Positions 41,535 through 50,805 of a DNA stretch of 64,000 nucleotides are shown piece after piece. The notes beneath the pieces are model-generated. The model was not told the DNA's origin. It made no database searches and worked only from the letters and a program-made list of their open reading frames with translations. This DNA is from Lycorma delicatula (lineage: Eukaryota; Arthropoda; Insecta; Hemiptera; Fulgoridae): the NCBI RefSeq assembly GCF_047948215.1, contig NC_134463.1:52139201-52203200 (forward strand), read 5' to 3'. Within the stretch, counting starts at the first letter, position 1; each line of letters opens with the position of its first letter. The translations under genes were made by a program, and so were the position numbers.

Positions 41535-42735
41535 CGCACCGGTGCCCGGTGCCCCACCACGTGACGATGGCAAATGCATCGTCACTCTCACCCCCGCTCC
41601 GTTGAGCGGTCACCAGATTACGATTGGACATGATGTTAATTTGTGAAATGGGAATGGTTTACTTCTACGTCTTAAGTTATATAAAAAGATATTTTTAATA
41701 GGTAGGTAATAATTGTAATATTTTCATTTATTTGTCACTACTTGTCTATTATTGTTACTCTTCGTAATTCACACCCCTTTTTTTCTCTAGTGAGCTGTGA
41801 ATTATTACTGACATAACATATTAAGGAAATGGTCCTAAATTATGTTTATGCTCAATCATCTTGTAAAAAATCTCAAGAAAAATTTCTGTTGTGTTATGAG
41901 TATTGTAGGGTAGAGAATTAATTTTTAATTATTTTTTGATGCGTGATTTGTTATCAAATGCTCTGTTATATACCTTTGTATCTAGTTGCATGGATGAAAA
42001 ATTTCATCATCACAGACTAGTAAATTGGGTTATCAGAAATAAATATGTGTGACGGAGGTATTGAACAGGTGCCTGGTGCCCTACTACGTGATGATGATTC
42101 ATGCATCGTCACTCTCACCCCTGCTCATTTAAATGGTCACCAGTTTACAATTGCGCGTGATGTTAAATTTCTGAAATGGAAATTGTTTATTTTACCTGTT
42201 GAATTATATATAAGGATATTTTTTAATAAGGATCTATTAATTATAACTTTTTTTAATCTATTTGTTGCTATTGGTGTTAATATTATCACTGTTCATAAGT
42301 CACCGCCTTTTTTTCGAAGAACTGTGTATAATTACTGAAAGTACATTACAAAGAAATACGCTTTAATTATGTTTATGGTGATTCATCTTGTAAAAACTAT
42401 TATATCTCCACACTTATTTCAGTTATGATATGAGTATTGTGGGGTTCGAGGTTAATTTTTATTTTTATGAATTTTTTTATAGTCTATTTATTGTCAAATG
42501 CTGTATTGTATTCTTTTTGATCTAGTCGCAGCGTGAATGAAAAATTTCATCATAACAGACTAGTATGATTGAGTAACGGTAATCTGTGAAGTCGGGATTG
42601 AAAAGGCGCCCCACCACGTGACTATCACTAGTGCATTGTCACTCTCACTCCCGCTCCTTTGAGTGGTCACCAGATTACAATTGCACGTGATGTTAAATTT
42701 CTGAAACGGGAATGATTTTGTTTTACATGATAGAG
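41535..42735 (+). repeat. Diverged right edge of Sat1 array 1
   Basis: The last two or three monomers (cores at 41,535, 42,065 and 42,606) carry many substitutions. The core at 42,606 has lost the GCACCGGTGC palindrome (GGCGCCCCACC instead) and the inner part of hairpin 1, keeping GTGAC/GTCAC. From about 41,640 on, this edge aligns with 53,385-54,475 at the end of array 2, so it belongs to the 7.9-kb segmental duplication. Confidence 0.85.
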
Positions 42736-43410
42736 AGACCATGTGACAGAGGCCAGATATTATTTTTTGTTAGTTTCCACCTACAAATCATCTTTTTTGT
42801 CTGTCACTAATTCCTTTGAATGTGGTTGATTGGTAAATGAAAAATGCCATCCTTCATGGGGTCATTCTGTTGTCTTGTAGGTATGTAAATTTTTTTTTAG
42901 GATGTGATCTTTATGTGTGAAAATGTCGTCTACAGAGAGACCACCTATTTTTTGTTGATCTTGTACAGAAAATCTTCATGTTTTTTGTCACAGATTCCTT
43001 TGAATCCAGCATCAGGGCGGATGAAAAATGTCATCCATCACAAGGTCATTTGATCGTTTTGTTTTTATGTCAATTCTTTTGTTGGATGTGTTCTCAGTCA
43101 GTGAAAAAAGTCATTTACAGTGGGACTACGTGTTTTATTGTCAGTCACATGGCACAAATCATCATGTTAGTGTGTAGTGACACTATCCAAAGGAATCAGT
43201 GGATTCCTTTGGATCCGGCCTCAGTGTGGATTATAAATATCATCCTCCATGGGGTCAGTCCATTTTTTTGTTGGTATGTCTATTCTTTTGTTTGATGTGG
43301 TCTCTTTCAGTGAAAAGTCATCTACATTGAGGTTACTGATTCCTTTGCATCTGGCCAAAGGTTGGATGAGGAATGTCATCCTGCGTGGGATTATTCCATT
43401 TTTCTTGTAC
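42736..43410 (+). repeat. Sat2 block 1
   Basis: A second repeat family. Each copy contains a GATTCCTTTGNATC block, then GGATGAAAAATGTCATCC, GGGGTCATTC, ATTCTTTTGTTGGATGTGG, GTGAGTGAAAAA and GTCATCTACAGTGGGACTAC. Blocks start at about 42,809, 42,987, 43,204 and 43,340, so spacing is irregular (about 140-220 bp) because of internal deletions. The core GATGAAAAATGTCATC is itself a near-palindrome. No coding signal. Confidence 0.8.
43185..43214. repeat. Perfect hairpin, 13-bp arms, loop AGTG
   Basis: ATCCAAAGGAATC (43,185-43,197), loop AGTG, then the exact inverse complement (43,202-43,214). Ordinary Sat2 copies, such as 47,055, have only the right-hand part (CACTGATTCCTTTGGATC). The left arm therefore appears to be an added inverted copy of the right one. 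It is repeated at 54,920-54,949. Confidence 0.9.
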
Positions 43411-43647
43411 ATGTATGGATATGGGATAGATTTATCGGAATGGATTTAAGTGAATGTGGTATGTGTATGTGTATGCAAAAATGTAAAAATTTACTTCTTA
43501 TATAGAGGTCATATATATGTACTTGTATAATGATATGTCATAGCATTATATATATAAATGAAAGTGTTAAAATTTGTGTAGCAAGATTCAACTGTATACT
43601 ACCGTTTATAATATTACTCATTGTAGCCAGTGGAAATTTAGCCCACA

Positions 43648-43701
43648 ATTGGGTATGAAACTCATACCCAATATGAGACATTCAGTGGAATGTCTCATAT
43701 T
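43648..43701. repeat. Two adjacent hairpins (copy B)
   Basis: Hairpin 1 has 11-bp arms (43,648-43,658 and 43,662-43,672) around loop AAC. Hairpin 2 has 14-bp arms (43,670-43,683 and 43,688-43,701) around loop AGTG. They overlap by a few bases, so the two are mutually exclusive at the junction. The copy-C counterpart has loop GTT in hairpin 1. Confidence 0.9.
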
Positions 43702-43945
43702 TTTCATATTTACAAAGAGAAGTTTTATGTTTCCAACAGTATGTGACTTTCCGCTACGTTCCTTAATTATAAGAAAATACTTTATAATAAGGATTTCTTA
43801 TTGGTAATCAATTTATACTCATTTATTGTTACTGGAGTATTATTATAAGTTTATAAAGCTTTCATTGAAATTGATCACTTCTTAAATTATAGTGCAAGAA
43901 GTTAATCATTTTAAAGTTGACAATTTAATTTTTTTTATGTTTCAG

Positions 43946-44399
43946 GATTTTATTTATGGAACTGTTTTTTATGCAATAGTACCTACTTTGGTTGGCCCGT
44001 GTTAAATTTTTGGTGTGAATCAACTGTGTATATCAATGACTTTTTTTTTTCAAGTTGTTCTTAGTAACTTTGGATAAATATTCCACAATATTGGCCTAAA
44101 CTGTCTGTCTGGTTCTATTTGTCTATTCTATAACTACTGTAATAAGAATTTAGAAAACTTTGATATCTCCCCCATTCTGTTCCTTTGTTAACTGCCGCTA
44201 TTTATTCTACTTTAATCCCTTTGGAGATTTTCTGCCTACAAAGTCTGATTTCTAGATGTTTTCCAAAATTAGGAAGGAATGGTAATTTGGAATCTATTTA
44301 ATAATTTGGGAGAGTGGTGTAATCTTTGGCTTTGTTGAGATGTGATGTTCTGTTGAACCTGAAAATATAATTCTACTTTTACTACTTGTAAAATAAACC
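43946..44399 (+). other. Possible 3'-terminal exon remnant (copy B)
   Basis: Same features as in copy A: TTTCAG before 43,946, an open frame of 19 codons to TAA at 44,003-44,005, and AATAAA at about 44,394. The last sense codon is TGT (Cys) here. No recognised product. Confidence 0.2.
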
Positions 44400-45568
44400 A
44401 TTTTTGCATTCACCATTAGCTGACTTCTATTAACCCTCCTTACATACGATTCTGGTTGTAGCACCTGACAAGTCCGATGAATGTTGATGAGTGATGTCTC
44501 TTATTTCTGGTGAAAATAATGCTGGCTTCTGGATAATCCGATGTCTTCTTTTGAGGATTACTTTGCACATTTATTCATTTTTCTTAACATATTTGAACAC
44601 GATCACACACAACAAATTAAAGTTATTTATTAATTCAAACAAAATTAATATTTTTAAATCCCTAGTAATGCATTTTGGCTCTTCTAATGATCGTTAAATC
44701 AAACACGATTAATATTTTTAATTTAATTTAATTTTTTTTTCTCAATCAAAATTTGTTTCCATGGTTTATTTGTTTTTACCTTTAATACACAAAAAAATAA
44801 TGCAAATTTAAAATAATAAATATTTTCTACCCTGTTATAATGATTGATCTGTTACATTAACAAAATTTGATTAAACCATATATCATATGATTTTGTATAA
44901 TGAGCTATATATTTCATGTTTTTTTTATTTTATTTTCATAAATAATTTTTTATGAAGTTACAGTTTTTGTAATGTTTGTTAAACTTATATTTGAAGTTCC
45001 GTGACGTTAATATACTCTTTAAGATTTTGGGGGTTGGCTTCCCATGGCCCTAGCCTTTCCAGCCCTTCTTCCGACTACACTCAGAACAACAGAACACTAC
45101 ACAAATTACAGCATGCATCCTTACCCAACTACACAACAACAGCCTACACTGTTTCTTACATTTGCATTTGATGGTTTTGTGATATCTTACAAAACGCAAC
45201 TGTAACCTGAGGTTGGAACTATGATGCCAATGGGTGAGTGTTGTCTGTACATAGTGAGACTCTAGGCACCTGGGTGAACCTAGTTGTATTTAGCTCTAGC
45301 TCCAGTATGCGTGCGCTCTGCTGGAGCAATCTGTTATGTCACCAGTACTTGTGGGACTAAAATTTCAAGTCTAAAAATAAATCCTATGATAGTTGATGGT
45401 CCATCTGAAAAAACCAACAATTTTAACCTAGTGAAAAGGTTTGGTCAGCTTTATCTGATGAGGATAATATTACTGCAGACAAGAGTATACTGAATTCTAA
45501 AGAATGAGAATATTTGTTTTGTTGTTCTTTGGAATAATCAGGAGGGTGGCTCCTTCCAAAAGTTTTCG

Positions 45569-46080
45569 CCTTTCCTGATTAACAAATTTTTAATTGGTTT
45601 ATTCGTTCTCCGAAGAACATCAGAAAACTAAAAGATGGAATGATTATGAAAGAAATTTTTAATGACGAGCAGAGTTGCTTCCTGTTAAGTTTCACTAATA
45701 TGGGTGGCATAAATGTAAGTGTGATATGCTACAAGACACTAAAGACCAGCCGGGGAGTAATTTTTTGCCACAACCTTCTGGAGATGGATATATATGAAAT
45801 TGCTGGTGAATTTCGTACCAAGAAGTCGTGGAGGTGAAAAGAATAGAGAAATGACAGAATAGAATGAAAGAACCTACACCTTCCTTTATATTAACTTTAA
45901 ATCTTCTGGTACCGCCAGAGAAGATTAAAGTGGGTTACTTGTCAGTTCCGGTGCAACCTAGCATCACCAACCCACAGTGCTATTTCCTATGTCAAAGGTA
46001 CAGTCATACCACAACTTCTTGTTTCAAGACTGCAATTTAAGCTCGATGTGTGAAAGAATGTCATAACAAATTACTGAAAG
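45569..46080 (+). pseudogene. LINE ORF1 (gag-like, zinc-knuckle) remnant
   Basis: Read in three successive frames this stretch gives a protein pattern I recognise as the ORF1/gag of insect Jockey-like non-LTR retrotransposons, an RNA-binding protein that packages element RNA. From 45,569 it reads PFLINKFLIG; from 45,598, IRSPKNIRKLKDG and then TLKTSRGVIFCHNLLEMD up to a TGA near 45,837; from 45,819, EVVEVKRIE, then PPEKIKVGYLSVPVQP, NPQCYFLCQRYSH and TTTSC up to a TAA near 46,038, then CVKECH. The CQRYSH..C part fits a CCHC zinc knuckle (first Cys displaced by one residue). Two frameshifts and at least two in-frame stops make it a dead fragment. In copies A and C most of it (45,381-46,066) is deleted. 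Family placement is from memory of motifs only. Confidence 0.7.
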
Positions 46081-46199
46081 AAGAAAAATTTTAACTGCGG
46101 TGGAAAAAAATTTGTTTGTTATTTGATGATGAATACAGAACAAATATTCTATTAGCAATTAGATTAAAAATGATTATCGACCAATTTAATCCGATCAAG

Positions 46200-46700
46200 T
46201 ATAATTTATGGTTAATCGTCACAGATTAGTTAGATTGGGTTACGAGAAATGGAAATGTGTGAAGAAGGGATTAAAGAGAGGTGCCCCACCAGGTGATGAT
46301 GATTGGTGCATCACCACTCTCACCCTCTGCTGCTTTCAGCAGTCACCAGATTATATTTGCAAGTGATGATAAAATTCTTAGATAGGAATGCTTTACTTTT
46401 ATGTGTGACTTTGCATAAAAACATACTTTATAATAAGGATCTATTATTGGTAATCAATTTGTACTCATTTATCTCTACTGGAGTATTATTATCAGTTTTC
46501 TTAAGTCACACCATTCTTTTTTTTCTAGTGTGCTTGGACAATTACTGAAATTAGAAAGGAAATGATCTTTAGTTATGTTTATAGTGATTCATCTTGTGAA
46601 ACATGTTATTTCTCCACAGAAATTTCTGTTATGATATGAATATTGTGGGATTGAAATATTCATTTTTATTTTATGTATTGATTTCATAGTTGATTTATAC
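46200..46700 (+). repeat. Diverged Sat1 monomer at the end of unit B
   Basis: Monomer-like order of blocks with core at 46,280-46,345. Hairpin 1 is GGTGATG/CATCACC (46,292-46,298 and 46,309-46,315). Hairpin 2 is CTGCTG, loop CTTT, CAGCAG (46,327-46,342), fully paired although four of its twelve arm bases differ from the array. The CAGAAATTTCTG palindrome is also retained at about 46,617. Confidence 0.8.
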
Positions 46701-46719
46701 TCATTTATGCTTGATTGTT

Positions 46720-47330
46720 GACATCCATCTTGGGGTCATTAAATGTGTCTGGTTGTTATGTATTCTTTTGTTGGGTGTGGTCTTGGTGAGTGAAAAAAGT
46801 CATATGCGGAGAGAACACATGTGTGTTATTTTGTGTTAATCACCTCCCACAAATCATCTTGTTTGTATGTCACTGGTTCCTTTGAATGTGACGACTGGGT
46901 GGATGAACAATGTCATACTCCATGGGGTCATTCTGTTGTCTGTTTGGTATGTCAATTCTTTTGTTGGAAGTGGTCTCGGTGAGTGAAAAAATCATCTAGA
47001 GTGGGACTACCTCTTTTATTGTCAGTCATGTCCCAGTAATCATCATGTTAGTGAGTCACTGATTCCTTTGGATCTTGCCCCTGGGTGGATGAAAATGTCA
47101 TCCTCTGTGGGGTCATTCCATTTTCTTGTTGGTATGTCTATTCTTTTGTTTGATGTGGTCTTGGTGAGTGAAAAGTCATCTACACTGAGGTCACTTATTC
47201 CTTTATATCTGGCAACAGGTTGGATGAGAAATATCATCCTGCGTTGGGTATTCCATTATTCTTATTGGTATGTCAAGTCTTTTGATGGATGTGTTGTCGG
47301 TGTGTAGAAAACTCATTCCTGGAGAGAACA
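46720..47330 (+). repeat. Sat2 block 2
   Basis: Sat2 blocks at about 46,877, 47,060 and 47,198 (TTCCTTTG/TTCCTTTA starts), with the usual GGTCATTC, TTCTTTTGTTGG and GTGAGTGAAAA elements. Aligns with 58,505-59,115. Confidence 0.8.
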
Positions 47331-47760
47331 CTTGTAACTGTGTCAGTCATTTCCCATAGTTCATTAACATAGCTGATGAACCAGTAAGACCCAGTCATTG
47401 AATACTGCACTGTTCGTTAACACTGCAATTTCCCCATGTGTAAGATTGGCTAGTCGTTCCGGTATTATCGTCTTCAGAAGGTGTGTATTTTTTTTGAGAA
47501 TTATTTTTTGTTTTCGTTTTTTATACAGTTTTGGATAGATTAATATGTGTAGGTTTTTTTTCACCTTCACCTATATCCAAGAAGAGATGATTTTCACCCT
47601 TTAAGGTTTATGTTAACTGAATAAAAAGATTTGTCAGAGTGTATTGGTTCATCGTAGATGGCCATTCCCACTGTGTGACCGAAAGTAATTCCGTACTTTT
47701 CTATTAAAAATCTGTTAAAAAAATTAATAAAAATGTTTTTCATTATTGGGTATTTAAAAT
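47331..47760. other. Spacer between Sat2 and transposon 1
   Basis: No gene recognised. The minus strand has a 68-codon open frame (47,364-47,570) whose first part is unlike satellite, but it resembles nothing I know and is interrupted in the copy at 59,170-59,400 by an insertion of about 46 bp. The block with TTCACCTATATCCAAGAAG (about 47,560-47,680) recurs at about 55,240-55,325 left of unit C, so it belongs to the duplicated mosaic. Confidence 0.5.
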
Positions 47761-47790
47761 TAGGATGATTCAAAGAAACGCGAAATTTTA
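47761..47790 (+). repeat. Transposon 1, left terminal inverted repeat
   Basis: Starts AGGATGATTCAAAGAAACG. Pairs with 49,077-49,108, with a few mismatches. Confidence 0.8.
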
Positions 47791-47888
47791 AAAATTAAAT
47801 AACGTTAATGAAAACCTTTTTTTAGAAAATGAATTTTTTTTCATGTAATTGTATAAATGTTGCTATTTTAGGATACATACATTTTAGT

Positions 47889-48995
47889 TTATTTTTTAAA
47901 AATGACATCTTCCAGGTGACCTCCTCTTTTACGTAAACACTCACGAAGTCTCTTCGTTAAATTTTTCATGGTTTGACGTAACATCTCAACTGGAATTTCC
48001 GCAATTGCTTCTCGGATCTTTGCCTTCAGTTCTTCCGTTGTAGCAGGTCTACTTTGGAACACTTTGCTTTTAAGGAGACCCCACAAAACGTAATCGCAAG
48101 CTGAGAGATCAGGCGATCTGGGAGGCCATCTAATGTCACCATTTCGTGAAATGACACGTTGTCCAAACAATCGGCGTACAGCTGCCATCGATATTCGTGC
48201 AGCATGTGACGTTGCTCCGTCTTGTTGAAACTGTGAAGGCTGTGTTAAGAATTGGTGGAAATCTCTTTTGTTGTTCCACAACAAAGGTTTCAAGCACGGC
48301 TACGTAATGAGCCGACGTCACTGTAATCGTAAGACCGTTGTCATCCTCAAAAAATAAGGGCCTTATAACACTGTAAGATGACATAGCACACCACACGGTC
48401 ACTTTCTGGCTGTGCAACGGACGCTGGTGTAGCTGCGCAGGATTTTCTTGTGCCCAGTATCTGAAATTTTGCTTGTTAACAAATCCACTGAGGTGGAAAT
48501 GCGCTTTGTCTGACATCCCCAGTTCGTGAACAAACTCTTCGTTATCATTTATCTTCTGAAGCATTACATTACAGAATTGTGCTCGCACAACTGCATCGTT
48601 CGGTTTCAGTTCCTGGACGATCTGCAACTTGTATGGATGGTATTGCAAGTCCTTCACTAACATTCTTCGAACACTTGAACTATGCAATTGTAAAAATGCT
48701 GAGAGACGACGGATTGACCGATGTGGACTTCGTGTGACAGCATCTTGTAAAGCTTGAACATTCTGTGGTGTACGGACGGTTTGCTCACGGCCTGGAGGTT
48801 TCTTTTTCATTGCCGAACCAGTTTCCTCAAAAATAGATATCCATGTTTTAATTGCATGTGCTGATGGAACACGGTCGTGCCGTCCCAGATTAAAATGACG
48901 GCGAAATTCTCTACGCGCTCCCTCCTCACTGTCATTGTTTTTGTAAAACGCTTTGATAGCAAATGCACGTTGCGCACCACTCCCAGAGGATCCAT
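47889..48995 (-). pseudogene. DDE transposase pseudogene, copy 1
   Basis: Cut-and-paste transposase of the mariner/Tc1-like group. The natural start is probably the ATG at 48,995 (MDP...). Right after it, a net 2-nt insertion relative to copy 2 at about 48,981-48,988 throws the frame off. The open stretch resumes as an N-terminal helix-turn-helix region, a second basic helix-turn-helix (GREQTVRTPQNVQ...SIRRLS) and the first catalytic Asp in GMSDKAHFHLSG. A second frameshift at about 48,222-48,236 separates this from the C-terminal part, which carries FQQDGATSH (second Asp) and WPPRSPDLSACDY (third Asp, 36 residues later). The C-terminus ends at TAA 47,889-47,891. Two frameshifts make it inactive. 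Confidence 0.85.
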
Positions 48996-49076
48996 GACAA
49001 CTAAATGGCAGGTTAGGTTAGAGAGTCTGGCGCCACTTATCAAGTGGTACCAATCGCCCACGGCTACCAACACAAC

Positions 49077-49108
49077 TTTCGAAATTTCCCATTTCTTTGA
49101 ATCACCCT
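49077..49108 (-). repeat. Transposon 1, right terminal inverted repeat
   Basis: On the minus strand reads AGGGTGATTCAAAGAAATG, then GGAAATTTCGAAA. Confidence 0.8.
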
Positions 49109-49524
49109 TTATTAATAGAATAATTTTTATAGCATGTTTTTTAGTAACTATTACTTTGCAGTCTTCAGAAAATAATTAAAGCAATTGCAATTATTAGTTT
49201 AAAAATTTCTGCCGTATATAATTAATATAAATCTATTAATATTTAGATTAGATATTCCCCTAGTGCTTGACGATTCAAATAATTTTCTTTTTATTTAAAA
49301 GTAAAAATATAAATAAAACATACATTCGTGTTATGCGGTTGTAAAAATAAATGAACCATTTAATAATTTCATTAGTTGCTTACTAATTCTGAAAATATGA
49401 TACAAATTATTATAACTATGATGAAAAACATACATAAAACAAGGTAAACATGTGTTGTATGTCTCTTTTTTGTACGGATCGATAAAATCGTCACGGTTGT
49501 CCCAAGCTGGTGGAATATGGGATG
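49109..49524. other. Shared AT-rich flank right of transposon 1
   Basis: No gene seen. Matches 60,926-61,340 with few changes; the match stops exactly after GGTGGAATATGGGATG, so 49,524 marks the right end of the 7.9-kb segmental duplication. Confidence 0.8.
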
Positions 49525-50700
49525 CTGGAATTGTAAAATAAGAGAGAACGGTAAAAAAAAGAAACGGAATGATTGGGGAAACCAACTGCCACGTGCAACA
49601 AGTGGCGCTTGATGTCCACCCCGTATATCTACCTCTAGCATGCCCTTCCTCTTAACCGAAAACTCAGTAAAGCTCTACCACCTTCTCTGTCACCTACATT
49701 TCAATAAAACCATCATTTTAACCTCAATTTTGAAGAATAAAACACACCGAAGTATCTGTATCAAAATAGGTAGGTAAAGAAACTGTCTTACTGTTTTTCC
49801 ATTATCTACTGTTTTTATATCGTATAAAGTTATCTCTCATCCCTTTATAATTTAAAATAACATAAGATAGGGAATACCTGTACGAAACATTCCCACAAAG
49901 TTTTGAGTAGGGGTTTTCATTTCAGAAGATATAAAAAATTTCAGAGAATATTTTACCGTTTTTTAAACAAAATTAAAAACGTTAAATTGTTTATTTTTTC
50001 ATCTTACGTTAACTTATTTTTAAAATAAAGTAAAATTTGTGAGAATTATTAAATATTCAGAGAATACAATTTATTTCCAAATAACGTAATTAGTGCTGTA
50101 TATTATATAAAATATTTTTTGTACAAATTTTCTTTTTCACAAACAATCACAGGCGTCTAATAAAGATAGATTCATGAATAAATTTTCTACTACTTACAGT
50201 CCTGTAAATTAAAAACAAATTTATTTTCGTTGGTCCATATATCAACTGCTTTCATATATATTTTTCCGTATAAGATATCGGTAAAATTAACTAACTATTA
50301 ATTTTTAAGCAGTTCCTTCAGTTTTTTATCAGCTGTAACTTTCTTGCAACTGATAAAGACTGACTGATTTAAAATCAATTTTTTATTAAAGATTTATAAA
50401 TAGTTGACTCATATGTTTTTCAAATTAATCATTATTATGGTGAAATTTAAACAATTCTGTTATAAATAACCGTAAAAGCAAATAAATCAACAAATATATA
50501 GAAGTAATTGTATAAGTTTATAAATAAATAATTTTAATGTATCGAACACTTTATTATAAAAACAATCTACTGGATGACACATCCACCGCTCAGTTCTCCC
50601 ACCATAGAAACGGTGTAGCCTCACCACTCTCAGGCTCCAATACAACAGCGTTCACGAGAATGAATTTTCAATTCATCATCGGCCACCACCTGGAGAAGAC
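49525..50700. other. AT-rich single-copy DNA, no recognised gene
   Basis: Not repeated elsewhere in the window. Open frames here are short and resemble nothing I know. It contains CAAGTGGCGC at about 49,600, a motif also found just beyond the duplication end in the other copy (61,354). Poly-A and poly-T runs and TATA-like stretches are frequent but unspecific. Confidence 0.6.
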
Positions 50701-50701
50701 C

Positions 50702-50734
50702 AAGAAGAAGAAGAAGAAGAAGAAGAAGAAGAAG
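50702..50734 (+). repeat. (AAG)11 microsatellite
   Basis: Eleven perfect AAG triplets, followed by further GAAGA-rich sequence to about 50,755. It lies about 70 bp before Sat1 array 2. Confidence 0.95.
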
Positions 50735-50805
50735 ATGGAAGAAGACAGAAGAAGTTCCCTAGCCGGGAAAATAAATTTTAATATAATATTAAAATATATT
50801 ATTAA

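Larger units (their letters stand above)
2097..42735 (+). repeat. Sat1 satellite array 1, about 76 monomers of ~535-540 bp
   Basis: By reading the position of the GCACCGGTGC-type core I count about 76 repeats, normally 530-548 bp apart, from 2,760 to 42,606. Each monomer is AT-rich except for a GC-rich core of about 80 bp. Three main types differ in the AT-rich part. Alpha has GAGTACTGTACGGTGGAGG and a TAATGAATAGTTTCATC dyad. Beta has GAGTATTGTAGGGTGGAGG and GATGAATAATTTC. Gamma has GGTATAATATAATTCATATG. From about 13.5 to 32 kb alpha and beta alternate as dimers of about 1,080-1,084 bp. From 32.5 to 38 kb gamma monomers are interspersed. The left part is homogeneous up to the edge, while the right end (41.5-42.7 kb) is diverged. 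Organisation is that of a tandem satellite with higher-order repeats; no coding role is evident. Confidence 0.97.
43411..46700 (+). repeat. Composite repeat unit, copy B
   Basis: Aligns with A (1-2,090) and C (about 55,530-58,490). It contains the paired hairpins (43,648-43,701), a Sat1-like scrap (43,740-43,850), the exon-like stretch (43,946-44,005, poly(A) signal at about 44,394), AT-rich DNA, the fullest LINE ORF1 remnant, and a diverged Sat1 monomer (46,200-46,700). Relative to C it lacks about 390 bp near 43,411 and about 360 bp near 43,520. Relative to A and C it keeps 686 bp (45,381-46,066). Confidence 0.85.
47761..49108 (-). mobile_element. mariner/Tc1-like DNA transposon, copy 1 (dead)
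   Basis: About 1.35 kb bounded by inverted ends: left 47,761-47,790 and right 49,077-49,108, sharing TGATTCAAAGAAA followed by a GAAATTT block. Inside is one minus-strand transposase reading frame, broken. The target duplication is not clear: the bases outside are not an obvious TA pair on both sides. Its sister is at 59,581-60,925. Confidence 0.85.

Noticed and set aside
2097..42735. Regular repeats as a possible CRISPR array
   Set aside because: The repeated unit is the full 540 bp with no unique spacers, and the context is eukaryotic transposons.
49009..49022. GGTTAGGTTAG, like the insect telomere repeat TTAGG
   Set aside because: Only two units, inside the transposon near its start codon; also at 60,827. 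Not a telomeric tract.
49331..49641. Two overlapping minus-strand open frames of 84-89 codons right of transposon 1
   Set aside because: Low-complexity hydrophobic sequence from AT-rich DNA; the copy at 61,147-61,401 continues with unrelated residues past the breakpoint.
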